A DNA stretch of 64,000 nucleotides from Eutreptiella sp. 'Long Island Sound 2002' (GCA_964036045.1 OZ038385.1:20240720-20304719), one strand, 5' to 3'. Shown: positions 24,401 through 31,725, counted from the first letter of the stretch. Made by a program: numbers and translations. Notes: generated from the sequence alone by a model not told the origin.

Positions 24401-27400
24401 CAAAGGAATCGTGTCTGGTGTGCACCAGTTACTCACACAGAAAGGGTGGCACGCCACTGGCGATGCTCGAGTTGCCCTGCTTTATTTGATTGGAAAGGGC
24501 AAATCCCTGCGCTTGCCTGCCATCACCTGGCGCCCGATATGTGCCGTCTCACGCCCCATTGTCCCACGATTTCGGCTTCGCCTTGCTGCGTGAGCATTTT
24601 CCTGTTTTCTGCGAGTCTTGTCTAACGAAATCACAGGGTGCTTCCACCACCACAACATGGCTTGATACGTGGTCGTGCACTCATGTGACTGAAGCTGATT
24701 GTAAAGACCAGTTTAACAATGTGGACCCTGCCCTGGTTGTACAATATTTGAATGAAAGCACGGAATGGCTCAAAACCAAACGACAGTGGCGAGCACCGCA
24801 AATGTGCTGGTCTATACATAAGACCGATAAAAGCATGGATCGTGTCGGCAAAGCCACCGATTATAATTTTTCTGTTATTTCGCATGCTGAGTTGGTTGAC
24901 TTGATTACTTTCTCCTTGTATAGTGACAATTTTTGCTGGGCTGCAGGTTCGGCTTGGCAACGATTATTCGCTATACCTATGGGTGGATCGTTTAGTGCAC
25001 AGTCTGCGGACCTGTACTGCATATGGGCCTTCCACCTGCTTAAAGCACGATCTCGTCAGTGGGGAGAGCTCACCACGCCACCCAGTAGATTCCCTGTCTG
25101 GAAGTCACCAACAGGCCGCACTATGGCCCTAGCGCAGTTTCGCGACAATGTGCTCATCGCCGCTGCTGGGCCCCGTGCCGCTTCCGCTGCACGCGACGTG
25201 TGCCATACTCTCAGTGACGTTTGGAAACTTCCTGTCCTTTGTCCCTGCATGCAGAACCCAGGTGACCCGTGCAAAGAGGCATGCATGACGCAGAACCTTC
25301 GAGCTCTCGGAGTCTGCATGCATCGTGCGCGCGGACAGGGCACGTGTATTGCGCACCTTTCTGCGTTCAACGAACATTGGGAGCTGAAACTGGGACCCCC
25401 TTTGCAATTTGCGTGGGCAGTTCAAGATGTGTCCCTTGCTAATCTATATACCAGTGTCCTTATCAATGCCCTTCCCTTTATTCGTTCCTGGGGCGCACTA
25501 CTCCTGAGTTGCGCGGCGTGGATTAACATGGGCCTCTTGTGCGGCCACTCGACAGCTGTCACCCTCCGCGCCGCTCACAGAGCACTCACACGTGTTCTTG
25601 CACGTACCCCATATGCGGTAGAACCCAGTCGCAAGTGTATCACTTTTCTGGTGCCCAACATGCCTGCCTCAAAAACCGCCATTACGCAACTGGTTTGTAT
25701 GTGGCTGCAGAGGTCAGCGACTTGGGACGAATATAATTATGCATCCTTTCACTTGCCGCACTCTGGCCCCCACAGTGAGTGGTGCGGTGACTGGAGCGCA
25801 GACTGGATTATTCTACAGCGCATTGCAAACCTCCCACCACCCGGTGGGGGGTGAGGGGGAGGGGTGGCTGTGGCTCTGACGATCTGTCATCCTTTGCGGT
25901 GTGCGTGTGTTGTAGCTGTAGTGACTATGATGTTGCCTCCTTTCTCCCGCAATTGGTCGCACTCTCAATACAACTTTCCCACAGACCTTTTGCGAAAGGC
26001 GCCTAGGGTCGTTTTCGGCCCTTGATAAGCTTTTACCTCCTTCTTGTGATCTGCATGTGCTGATTTGTTGCTGACGTCGTCTCAAACAACAACCCACACG
26101 TGACAGCTCACACGTCACCATTCGGGGGCTCCCCCCTGGACCCCCTCCCCCCCTCCCCCACCCCCCCGCTCAAGTAAGTCCCTACCCCCCTTCCCCCCTA
26201 GGCCCCAAGCTATTCAGGGAGGGAGATCAGGCCAGAACACATTGGCGGACCTTAGTTAGCCGGAAGCGACCAGCATAGACAGTAGGCAATGAAAGTTGCA
26301 GGGAGCATGTGAGGCCAGAGCCTAATGCGGACATTGCAACCTGACCATTGAGGCCCCAAGGCCTGAACTAGAATACTTTTTGGGCAAGCCCCCCCCCCCC
26401 CCACCCACCACCACCAAAGTTCATAAAGTGGGACATAATGAAATTTCCTGAAAGACAAAGCCATTTCTGGCTCACAGTCTTTTGAGTCTCAGAACACCCC
26501 CTCCGCCCTCACACACACAACACCCCTTTCAAGCACAGCCCCCCCCCCCTCTCCCCGTTTCGACTCGATACTTGATACTGATACTTGGTGGGTCGCGGAG
26601 CGTATCGCACCCCCCCCGCATTCCCGCCAAGCCCATCGCCCACCCCCGTGCCTCACGGTCACGTCTCACGTCCCATCCATCCCGTAGGGAAGCCCGACCT
26701 GGCGAAGGAACTCTTTGGCGACATGGATCTGGAGGAGGAGGAAGACTTTCTGGAGGAGGACGAGCCCAGCGACCCTCTGGGGGTCGGCTTGGACGAGCTG
26801 GAGGAAGGGGACGTCGAAGACGAAGAAGAGCCCACCGGGGACACCAAGAGCGTCAACTACAGCAAGCAGCTGACAGAGCGGGAGAAGCTGTTGACGTTCC
26901 GGTACGAGATCAAAGGCCCGAAGGTGTCTTTGGCGCAGCTGACGGCCGAACTGGAGGCCTACCGCGACTTCACTTCGATGGTCTTCGACGAGGACGCGGG
27001 GCTGCTCGAGCGCGTCAAGAACGGGGTGGAGTCCGGCCACATGACCTTCTATGAGGCATGCCCTGCCCACAACCCCCTAACTCTCTCACAGCACCGTCAT
27101 CCGCAGTCCATACGAAGCCCCCACCGGCGGTATCCGCCGGGTGTCCGCTTGGACGCACCCGGCCAACGGCGAAGGCAGTTGCCCCTCCACACCCGACACA
27201 GAGCAATGAAACCGGGACAGTCCGAGGGCTCTGTTGGCACAATGGGCCAAGGGAAAGGAAGTGTGAGGACTGGGGTAAGGGTAGGCCAGGCAGGGAAAGG
27301 GAGGGCACAGGGTGGTGAGAGGCCGATGAGCACCCCCGCCTGAGAGAGAGAGGGTTCGCACGGGTGAGTGGCGAGAGGCCAATAGGCGCCGCCGGCTACA

Positions 27401-29828
27401 AACAGCAATCCATCCGGGCGTCATGCCACACCCCGCCCCTCCCCCCCACAACCCGCTGGAGGCCTGACCCCGGTCCCCCTGGGGCGTCAATTGTTGACGG
27501 ATGGGCCGCACCAGCTCAAGGCCTGGGATACAGCGGCAGCGGCTGCACACAGTGCCCGGCTGTATCGCCGATGGGCGTCCAAGGGGGTTCATACTTGTCT
27601 CAGCCCCCCCACCCAAAACAAAGGTTGCTGCCAGGTACCCCCCCACTGCGCAAGCACGGCCTTACCTCCAATGCCCCCGCCGTCTGCAGCGCGCCGCTGC
27701 TGCGTAGCACTTCCCCCCCCCCCCCCCGGGCCCTGTGTCGCACCCGCCGCAGCATCGGTGGTCGAGGGCGCCCTCCTCGCCTCACGGTCCGGGGGAGGGG
27801 GGCAGCATCTCTCCCTCTCCCACACGAAGGCAGCCGTTCTGCGAATGGCTCCGTCCACAACGCCTGAGCTCCGCTGTCGCCGGCCGCGGGGGTCATGGGC
27901 GCCAGGCGGCCGGGCGGTGCCCTCTGACACCCACGCAGTCCTGGGGCCAGGACGGCCGGTGGGACGCCACGCCCGGCGCGTGTGGGGGAGAAGGAGGGGC
28001 GCGGGGGCCAGCCGGGCAGCGAGGAGTGCAGGCACGCCTCAGACTGGGCCTCCTCCCATTCGAAGTCACGGGTGCTGTGCTCATGAACCGGCGTCACGCT
28101 CCTGTAAGGCCTCCCCTTCATGCCCCTGCAGAGGTAACGGGTCTGAGCACCGACAGAACGCCATTGCCCTGCTGTAGTCCCGCTCTGTGCTTTGCTGAAT
28201 GTGGTTTGCCCCCCCCCCCCCCAGAGGGAAAGGCCAAGGGAAGGGAAAGGGGAGGGGAGAGGGAAGGTTAGGGCAAGGAGGAAGAGGAAGGTCAAAGGGT
28301 GGTGAGAAGCTGATGGGCACCACCGCCTATGGAGGGAAAGGGTCCAAGGGAAGGGCAGCGAATGGCGATCGGCCAGTAGGCGCCGCCAGCTGCAGACGAG
28401 ATCATCACACCATGGCGTCATGCCAAAACCCCCCTGTGCAAAGCTCTTATGGCCGGGAAGCGGCGGGGAGCTCTTTGTGGCCATGCCCGGAATGCGAGGT
28501 GCCTTAACCTCATCAAAGGACGCTGAGCGGCTTGGTCACCCGCAACACTTTCTTGATGCGGTGCCGTGTGCAGACGACGCTCCGAGAACCATCAATGCAG
28601 TAGGCTCTCGCTCTGACAGTGCGTTTCGTTTCTCACACCAACTCACATCGTTCCCCCCCCCCACCCACTACCAAGGCCTTGTGCCAACCCCCCCCCCACC
28701 CACTCTTTGGAATGGCGTGCCTTTGAGTGGGTGCAATTCCACAGCTCTTGGGATGGGGCGGTGTTAAACGGGGTCCGTCTACCAAAGATTGCACCGGCAC
28801 CTTCACTGACCTCACCTGAATGAGGCCTCAGCCCCCTCCCCCCCCTTTGTGCAAAGGAGGCACAACCCCAAGTACCGGCCATTCAGGTGCCGCTTGCACG
28901 TGAGTATTGAGGGACGCGTGATGGAAGTCAAGCGCTGGTGGTGGCACGCACGCTGACGGGGCGGACCGACAGGCCCGACAGCGGCAGCAACATCAGAGAC
29001 CCGCCAGAATGGCACGGACCCGCGTGAGAGCCCTGCACCCCCGTGACGCACTGAGCACCCGCAGTTCAAGAACGCATCGGCCCCGCCATCGCCCCCCGCC
29101 CCATGACTCAAGCATCCGGACTGGCCGCCGTGGCGGTGAGTGTCCGTGAGTGGCAGAAATTCCCATTTTTCCGTTGGTGACTGCGGTGCGCTGGTTTTTA
29201 CAAAGGGAATTGTGGGGAAGGTCTTTGACCTCCGGGAAAATGGGGAAAGTGGGACTGTGAAAAACGGGTCCACTGTATCATAGGCCCACTTACCAAGAAC
29301 TATCTTGAGAACTCTTCGAATTTCTGGAGTCAGCAAAAAAAAATGGGTATTTCGGCGCATTTTCCCCCCATTTTCTCGCATTTTCCTCAATTATCCCGCC
29401 ACAACCCTCCAGAACCCACAGCCCTTGTGCTATGCCCGCTATCCCCCCCCCCCCATTTTCCTCTTTTTTCCTCCATTTCCCTTCATTTTCCGCATTTCTC
29501 CCATTTTTCCAGACTCCAAAATCCTGGTTTTGTGAGTTGGTGAGTTCGGTAGCGGTGAGCGCGGATGCCTGACGATTTGGATGTGCTCCCGGCGAGCCTG
29601 TCCATGACCACTGCCACGTTTGTTACTCAGGTGATCATGCAAGTGAAGCACGAGAAGGAGCTCGAGGAGGTGCGGCGCCGGCGGGTGGAGCAGCAGCTGG
29701 ACCGGACGGTGCGCAACACCCGCACCGGGGCCGCGCGGTTGGGCGGGGCAGTGAACGCCTCGGCCCTGACCCCTTTTGCGACCGATCTGGTGGATGATGA
29801 CGACGATGGATTTCATGGGGACAGTTAA
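5833..29828 (+). CDS. Gene A: IQ-motif protein with YDPATAYYRG repeats, seven proposed exons
   Basis: Proposed join: 5833-6498, 7900-8388, 8723-10525, 17234-17634, 19806-20278, 26688-27055, 29631-29828. The total is 4398 nt, or 1465 aa plus stop. All six junctions keep the reading frame, in phases 0, 0, 0, 2, 1 and 0. Layout by residue: conserved-looking region with an acidic insert (1-385), Pro/Ser/Arg linker (386-680), first IQ motif (about 683-705), seven Tyr-rich repeats (about 717-948), second IQ motif (about 967-985), third IQ motif (about 1002-1018), compact conserved region (1120-1240), acidic stretch and charged coiled-coil-like tail (1278-1465). IQ motifs bind calmodulin or EF-hand light chains, so a cytoskeletal or ciliary scaffold is a reasonable guess. 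I cannot name the family. The alternative is two genes, with the first ending at the TAA at 10568-10570. Confidence 0.62.
7741..7856 (+). repeat. 3'-splice-proximal dispersed repeat, copy 1 (gene A intron 1)
   Basis: This stretch carries AATTTCCTGAAGGACA, GGCCATTTTTGG, then AGACCCCCCTCTGCCCTCAC and CCCCTTCAAGCACAGGCC, ending about 45 bp before exon 2. The same ordered blocks recur at 19700-19800 and 26416-26541, each time at the 3' end of an intron of the same gene. Similarity is clear by eye but diverged. Confidence 0.7.
7900..8388 (+). CDS. Gene A exon 2 (most conserved-looking segment)
   Basis: The acceptor is GACCGGCAG|GTGGGC and the donor CGG|GTGCCT, both phase 0. The 163 residues include LKRFLMLRKPNGVLQRFLEP, TMIQAIWTPYVMIVERRQN and, near the end, a segment of alternating hydrophobic residues (YRGVAYFTLRADGALHLLWT). 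The GC-rich third positions and lack of low complexity mark it as real coding DNA. It continues the domain begun in exon 1. I have the impression that this block occurs in uncharacterised proteins of flagellated eukaryotes, but I cannot attach a family name. It ends in a basic KDKKKKAA stretch just before the donor. Confidence 0.78.
8723..10525 (+). CDS. Gene A exon 3 (linker, IQ motifs and seven Tyr-rich repeats)
   Basis: The acceptor is TGTCCACAG|GTGCAG, phase 0. The proposed donor is GAG|GTGCCT, the same intron hexamer as at exon 2, giving 601 aa. The first 300 aa are Pro/Ser/Ala-rich with Arg-rich helices. An IQ motif (VQAVYRGYAARK) begins near 9628. Seven repeats of the form [GSR]YDPATAYYRG[TS]A follow at about 9715-10415, with linkers of variable length. 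Two copies are diverged, reading CAATAYYRG and DAATAYYRD. A second IQ motif (NIQRRYRGYRVRK) ends the exon. A short CxxC (VCSRC) lies near 9523. The frame stays open to a TAA at 10568, so this could instead be a terminal exon. Confidence 0.78.
10660..11285 (+). repeat. GTGGT/GCGGT pentanucleotide satellite
   Basis: A nearly perfect 5-bp tandem array occupies 10710-11096 with two alternating unit types (GTGGT and GCGGT). Degenerate TGGCG and TGCTG shoulders lie on both sides. It is at the start of gene A intron 3. All frames are open on both strands only because 5-bp repeats cycle through frames without stops; the Cys/Gly/Val and Pro/His/Thr translations are artefacts. Confidence 0.95.
11340..13440. 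other. Decayed repeats in gene A intron 3, no gene
   Basis: TGTGCTG-rich DNA fills 11340-11440. Loosely repeated GGGCCCGGGCCTAGGC-type blocks lie at 11640-11770. Degenerate units of about 65 bp containing GGTTGTGGGCT and TTAGGGCAGGA lie at 11930-12130, with a further unit at 14005-14080. A diverged direct duplication shares GTGTAAATTC and GCTTGATGATGGA between 12228-12300 and 12444-12520. A GGA/GAG run lies at 13308-13345. No supported coding sequence was seen. Confidence 0.55.
13440..13860 (+). repeat. AT-rich minisatellite, units of about 62 bp
   Basis: Six or seven degenerate units share GAGTTGTAGAAAAATAAACA, GTGGTGTCTAGATCACAACT and AGGAGAAACCACATCCATCC. Unit lengths vary because of internal deletions. 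The array is much more AT-rich than its surroundings. Intron 3 of gene A. Confidence 0.8.
14790..15836 (+). repeat. 47-bp minisatellite (CAGTGGGCAGTGGAAC type)
   Basis: About 22 units follow the pattern CAGTGGGCAGTGGAACTCCT, then GCTGCACACTGCCACACTGC and CTTGGGG. Most are 47 bp long, with some shortened or joined units. The array ends directly at a tRNA-like sequence at 15837. Open frames across it are repeat artefacts. Confidence 0.9.
15837..15902 (+). repeat. tRNA-like sequence (SINE-type head)
   Basis: An A-box-like CCTAGTGGGTAAAGC and a canonical-looking B box GGTTCAAGCCC (15880-15890) are spaced as in a tRNA, with an anticodon-arm-like ACCGCATGAAAGGT between them. The acceptor stem does not pair convincingly, so I call a tRNA-derived SINE relic rather than a tRNA gene. 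Confidence 0.6.
15971..16147 (+). repeat. Two tandem copies of a roughly 70-bp unit
   Basis: Units at 15971-16043 and 16076-16147 share TTTTGTCCCC, TTTGTTGGGGATCCC, GAGAATGCAGGGGTGA and a CTTTTGGGCCC end. A related piece (AAGGCAGGGGTGAGGTAGCC) occurs at 36205-36230, just before the 48-bp satellite. Confidence 0.65.
16848..17104 (+). repeat. 41-bp minisatellite (TGCATGAGCGCACTGGGGCC type)
   Basis: About six units follow TGCATGAGCGCACTGGGGCC then TCATTGAACTCATGGCCCCTG, with one shortened unit near 16972. The array ends 130 bp before exon 4 of gene A. GTGGT-rich DNA follows at 17110-17170. Confidence 0.85.
17234..17634 (+). CDS. Gene A exon 4 (third IQ motif)
   Basis: The acceptor is GCGCCCCTCAG|TTGCCG, phase 0. 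The proposed donor is AACTG|GTATGA, phase 2, the most consensus-like donor seen in this gene. The exon encodes about 134 aa with an IQ-type helix (AIVIQSWWRRLKVQR) near its start, then a basic and Pro-rich segment (SLKKKHKRYANTLDMLFDN). It sits directly downstream of a 41-bp minisatellite and of GTGGT-rich DNA, so it is a coding island at the end of a 6.7-kb repeat-filled intron. If exon 3 is terminal, this would belong to a separate gene whose first exon is not visible. Confidence 0.65.
17831..18350. mobile_element. Inverted-repeat element with internal tRNA-like segments
   Basis: The left end (17831-17875) carries TGTGCAAAGTGTCTAC, CAGACTATACTC, GGTAAACGGACC. The right end (18290-18350), read on the minus strand, carries TGTGCACAGTGTCTAC, CAGACTATGCTC, GGTAAACGGACC. 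These are clear terminal inverted repeats. Inside are a B-box-like GGGTTCAAACCC (17888-17899), a minus-strand tRNA-like segment (18001-18059) and a perfect 20-bp palindrome GTGCCTTAACGTTAAGGCAC (18221-18240). No transposase is encoded, so it is either a MITE or two SINE-like units in head-to-head array. It lies in gene A intron 4. Confidence 0.75.
18001..18059 (-). repeat. tRNA-like segment on the minus strand
   Basis: Read on the minus strand, an A-box-like CATAGCTCAGTGTGC is followed by GGACCGGACAACTCC and a B-box-like GGGATCGATTTCC. Spacing is tRNA-like. Pairing of the acceptor arm was not evident. Confidence 0.55.
18414..19680. other. Rest of gene A intron 4, no supported gene
   Basis: An open frame (18414-19058, plus) crosses poly(C) DNA and a Pro/Ser-rich stretch and has no recognisable domain. 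Poly(C) or poly(G) tracts lie at 18600-18648, 19204-19220 and 19266-19274. Nothing else stands out before the splice-proximal repeat at 19700. Confidence 0.45.
19700..19800 (+). repeat. 3'-splice-proximal dispersed repeat, copy 2 (gene A intron 4)
   Basis: The blocks ATAGTGGGACAAAGTGAAAT, GGCCATTTTCAG and CCAGACCCCCCTCTCTTCT match the copies at 7741 and 26416. Here the repeat itself supplies the pyrimidine tract, and the acceptor AG of exon 5 falls within a few bases of its end. Confidence 0.68.
19806..20278 (+). CDS. Gene A exon 5 (compact conserved region)
   Basis: The acceptor is a pyrimidine tract then AAATACAG|CCTTGAG, phase 2. The donor is AGCTCAG|GTGCTG, phase 1. The strongest coding signal is the segment AIEAKYNNRIAIDFVEDVIY followed by RRVPFRFNVPKELGLLRVEI, which looks like a small helical and strand domain. 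The first 15 to 20 codons before MAMSIGGAYG are less convincing. An alternative is that translation of a separate transcript starts at one of the ATGs near 19830-19860. Downstream of the donor the frame turns Gly/Arg/Cys-rich, as expected for intron. Confidence 0.65.
20430..20570 (-). repeat. GCGGTTGGACAAGCGGTT repeat, inverted relative to 56545-56680
   Basis: The reverse complement (AACTGCCCTCCAACCGTTTT, then GTAACCGCCGGCACTTGCCC) matches 56575-56650 on the plus strand (AACTGCCCTCCAGTCGTTGT, then GTAAACCGCCAGCATTTGCC). The two copies lie in introns of the two different genes, in opposite orientation. Confidence 0.6.
21640..22080. repeat. Dispersed repeat in gene A intron 5, copy 1
   Basis: Blocks CAGCACTTCCTTGATGCCGT, GGCTTCGCTCTGACTGTG, CAGTGGGTGCAATCCCACAG and TTAAACAGGGTACGTCTACA recur in the same order at 28500-28810. 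No intact ORF was seen. It probably derives from a transposon of unknown type. Confidence 0.65.
22636..23140 (+). repeat. C/G-rich dispersed element, copy 1
   Basis: It starts TTTTCATTCCGGCAGGG with a long G-run and CTCCCCCCTGGACC, then a C-rich tract and ACTTTTTTTAGTCATGGGAA. The 3' part carries diverged codons for a start such as M-RKTRR and a Ser-rich, Asp-ended tail (SSSGVSNSD) that also appears at 48345-48870. It is probably the remnant of a transposon that encoded a protein with an acidic or serine-rich C-terminus. Stops and shifts abolish the frame. Confidence 0.6.
23400..25854 (+). pseudogene. Reverse-transcriptase retroelement with FRDN motif, broken
   Basis: Frame 3 is readable from about 23400, crosses an in-frame TAA at 24006-24008 and continues to 24593. 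Coding then shifts to frame 1 and runs to a TGA at 25852-25854. RT-like features in order: RPICAVSRPIVPR near 24530 (fingers region), DCKDQFNNVDPALVVQYL (motif A region, near 24698), FAIPMGGSFSAQSADLYCIW (motif B region, near 24970) and FRDNVLIAA where YxDD normally sits (near 25139). A CHC cluster (ECHCTDSS) lies near 23970. No RNase H, integrase or endonuclease was recognised. The element sits in sense orientation in gene A intron 5. The family is unassigned. At least one stop and one frameshift make it non-functional as read. Confidence 0.7.
26110..26185 (+). repeat. Fragment of the C/G-rich dispersed element
   Basis: GGGGGCTCCCCCCTGGACCC followed by C-runs and CCGCTCAAGTAAGTCC matches the head of the elements at 22636, 48345 and 55965 and the fragment at 49045. 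Confidence 0.6.
26416..26541 (+). repeat. 3'-splice-proximal dispersed repeat, copy 3 (gene A intron 5)
   Basis: The blocks AAAGTGGGACATAATGAAAT, TTCCTGAAAGACA, CCGCCCTCACA and CCCTTTCAAGCACAGCC match copy 1 closely. Exon 6 begins about 146 bp downstream. Confidence 0.7.
26688..27055 (+). CDS. Gene A exon 6 (acidic stretch and helical region)
   Basis: The acceptor is CATCCCGTAG|GGAAGC, phase 1, joining cleanly to exon 5. An acidic run (MDLEEEEDFLEEDEPSDP) leads into a charged helical region (LTEREKLLTFRYEIKGPKV, then AQLTAELEAYRDFTSMVFDE). Coding character stops after FYE. No GT lies at that point; the boundary reads GAG|GCATGC, so a GC-AG intron is proposed. Phase 0 then matches exon 7. The next in-frame codons encode Pro/His-rich sequence typical of non-coding DNA here. 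Confidence 0.68.
27249..27435 (+). repeat. Intron 6 direct repeat, copy 1
   Basis: It shares AGGGTGGTGAGAGGCCGATG, CACCCCCGCCT, GAGAGGCCAATAGGCGCCGC and GGGCGTCATGCC with 28232-28432, in the same order and orientation. Confidence 0.7.
28232..28432 (+). repeat. Intron 6 direct repeat, copy 2
   Basis: It contains AGGGTGGTGAGAAGCTGATG, CACCACCGCCT, CGATCGGCCAGTAGGCGCCG and GGCGTCATGCC, matching copy 1 about 985 bp upstream. Confidence 0.7.
28500..28810. repeat. Dispersed repeat, copy 2 of the 21640 type
   Basis: CAACACTTTCTTGATGCGGT, GGCTCTCGCTCTGACAGTG, GAGTGGGTGCAATTCCACAG and TTAAACGGGGTCCGTCTACC match copy 1 in order. Copy 2 carries an extra duplicated poly(C) and CCACCCACT segment. Confidence 0.65.
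29631..29828 (+). CDS. Gene A exon 7 (C-terminal coiled-coil tail and stop)
   Basis: The acceptor is TTGTTACTCAG|GTGATC, phase 0. The exon encodes 65 aa and a TAA stop. It begins with a very charged helix (VKHEKELEEVRRRRVEQQLD) and ends in an acidic tail (DDDDDGFHGDS). An upstream ATG at 29565 in the same frame could start a separate 87-aa protein. However, a TGA lies just before it, and the acceptor inside this frame joins well to the helical end of exon 6. No clear polyadenylation signal was seen downstream. Confidence 0.62.
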   Translation: MIMQVKHEKELEEVRRRRVEQQLDRTVRNTRTGAARLGGAVNASALTPFATDLVDDDDDGFHGDS

Positions 29829-30403
29829 GGGGAGGGGGTCATGAATGGGCCCGGGCGAAGGCTCGGGGCTGGTCGAGGGGCGCTGTGAGGCGGCATCGGT
29901 GTCGTGCATGTGCTCAGCCCCCCCCCCCGCCGCCCTCCCTGAGCCCGGGGCATATCTGTTGTCCCCACAGCCCCCGTCCACACGGTCCTAAACACGCCGT
30001 ACCAACCGCATGTTGTGCCTGGGACCTCACACACGTGTGGCCACGTGCGAGGTCGCGCACGGTGCCTCATCTGCGTGGCGTTGGCAGTGCCAAGGCGCCT
30101 GGGGAGCTCAGGGCGCCGGGTCCCGGCCGCGTCCGGGTCACAGGCGGCCGGCCCTCTGCCTCGGGAGCTCCGCATGTACAGTTTTGCAGTAAGGCCCTTC
30201 GAGGGGCTGCTTGTCCCCCTTCCCCTTGTGTATTGCCCATGCCACTCATCCAAATCGATTCCGTTGTGTGTCTGCAGTTGCGCGTCTGAGGACCGCTTGC
30301 GCGGTGTCGCGGTCGGTGCAGGCGGGCAGGCCCGGGAGGGCGACAGGACCGGGCCTGCCCGCATCCACCGCAGCCTATATCCCCTTGTCGATCTGGCCTC
30401 TTC

Positions 30404-30470
30404 GGCGGCGTAGTGCTCTGGGGGCGTAGTGTTCTGGGGACGTAGTGTTCTGGGGACGTAGTGTGTTGGG
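30404..30470 (+). repeat. Short tandem repeat, GTAGTGTTCTGGGGAC type
   Basis: About four units of 16 to 17 bp read GCGTAGTGCTCTGGGG, GCGTAGTGTTCTGGGG, ACGTAGTGTTCTGGGG and ACGTAGTGTGTTGGGG. Confidence 0.85.
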
Positions 30471-30865
30471 GGTCTCGATGTTCCGGCTGTGGCCCAATGG
30501 CCCAGAACGCGCGCTTCCTCTTGTTGCGTTTTTCTGAGGGCTTGGCCGATGCCGCTGCGCCTGCGGAGAGACCGACATTGTCCCTTTCCTTTGCGTCTCC
30601 CGGCACTTGAGCCCCCCCCCCCCCCCCGGACTCAAGACGCTCCCCTGAGGCCCTGCCCTGGGGGCATGGCAGACCAGTGCTTCTTCAGGGGGGCGGGGGG
30701 CTGCTTTGCCGGACACCCGTGGCCTGTTACCCGCCATTTCCATAAAACCCACGCCCCCCAGTCACTCAGCCCCCCCCCCCCCCCTCAATTGTTGCTGAGC
30801 CCTCTTGTGTCACTGACCCCCTGCCCCCCCCCCCCCCCCTCGCCCCTTTCTTTCGCCGAGCCCAT

Positions 30866-30931
30866 GGCCCCTGCCTGGTCTACCCCTGCCTGGTCTACCC
30901 CTGCCTGGTCTACCCCTGCCTGGTCTACCTC
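30866..30931 (+). repeat. 15-bp tandem repeat CTGCCTGGTCTACCC
   Basis: Four consecutive near-identical copies. The unit length is a multiple of three, so frames stay open across it, but no gene is supported. Confidence 0.9.
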
Positions 30932-31430
30932 CGTGGGTTTTCCCTGCTTCATTTGCAACCGCAGTCCGTTATCCCGCGGGAAACTGGTGCACTCCCCCAC
31001 ACGTGTTTTGCTTCGTTGGAACCGCCCCCCAGACATTTGTGCGGATAGCCGCCCCAGCCAATGCACAAGCCGTGCCGAAGGACCGTCGTCGCGGCCCCTT
31101 TGATGCTTTGGCAGCACCAAAGCCCGCCTACCCCACACCTTCTCATCGGATACCAAAGGCCATTGACGCATGGACCGTCTGGGCAGCGATGCCCATGTCT
31201 GCCCCAGCCTTTGGCTATTTGGGCATCGCAACGAAAACAGCGGTCATCCGCAAACCAAAAGTCTTGTTCCGTGGCTCAACAGATAGGCTCTGGGGTACAT
31301 GTTCCCTGCGGAGGAGTGCCTGTGCCCAGACAGCAAGGCTCTGTACCGTATCCAGAGAGAGTGACTCCCACTCTTAGTGTGCGACAACTGGACCATTCTA
31401 CTGCACGCGACGGGGCCGCACTGGACCCTG

Positions 31431-31725
31431 TGCCCGCGCTGTGCGAAGAGAGGCTGTTTTCGACCCGTCTTCCCCGATGGCCCAGGTGACACAGTGACTA
31501 CTGTGTTCCCATGCACAGGACTGCTCAGATTCTTACTCAAACTCAGATAATGAATGAAGCCAAACTATGTTTCACTCTGAAAATGCCACATTGCCGTCTG
31601 AATCTCCTGCTTTTGCCCTGTGGACATATGCTTCCCCGGTGGTGTGTAGTTGTCAGGGTGGTCACGGGAAAGCGCACTTACTATTGGGCGCTGTGCACCC
31701 GCTGTGCAGAACCGCCGCCTGTATA
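31431..31725 (+). repeat. Dispersed repeat, copy 2
   Basis: The longer version begins CCCGCGCTGTGCGAAGAGAG, continues TTCCCCGATGGCCCAGGTGA, GGACTGCTCAGATTCTTACT, AAAATGCCACATTGCCGTCT and ends at the CTGTGCACCCGCTGTGCAGA block. It matches copy 3 over its whole length. Confidence 0.75.

Larger units (their letters stand above)
27056..29630. other. Gene A intron 6 (proposed GC-AG intron)
   Basis: The intron holds no supported gene. It contains a direct repeat pair (27249-27435 and 28232-28432), the second copy of the 21640-type repeat (28500-28810) and several poly(C) tracts (27600-27655, 27714-27727, 28208-28222, 29445-29454). Pyrimidine-rich TTTTCC DNA lies at 29340-29520 before the acceptor. 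Confidence 0.55.

Noticed and set aside
24490-25854. Penelope-like element
   Set aside because: No GIY-YIG endonuclease and no terminal repeats were seen, so the assignment is not supported.
27600-28484. 294-codon minus-strand frame in gene A intron 6
   Set aside because: It crosses poly(C) and a direct repeat, is Arg/Pro/Gly-rich and has no domain.
29565-29630. Separate small gene starting at ATG 29565
   Set aside because: It is possible, but a good acceptor inside the frame joins in phase with gene A exon 6, so the upstream codons are treated as intron.
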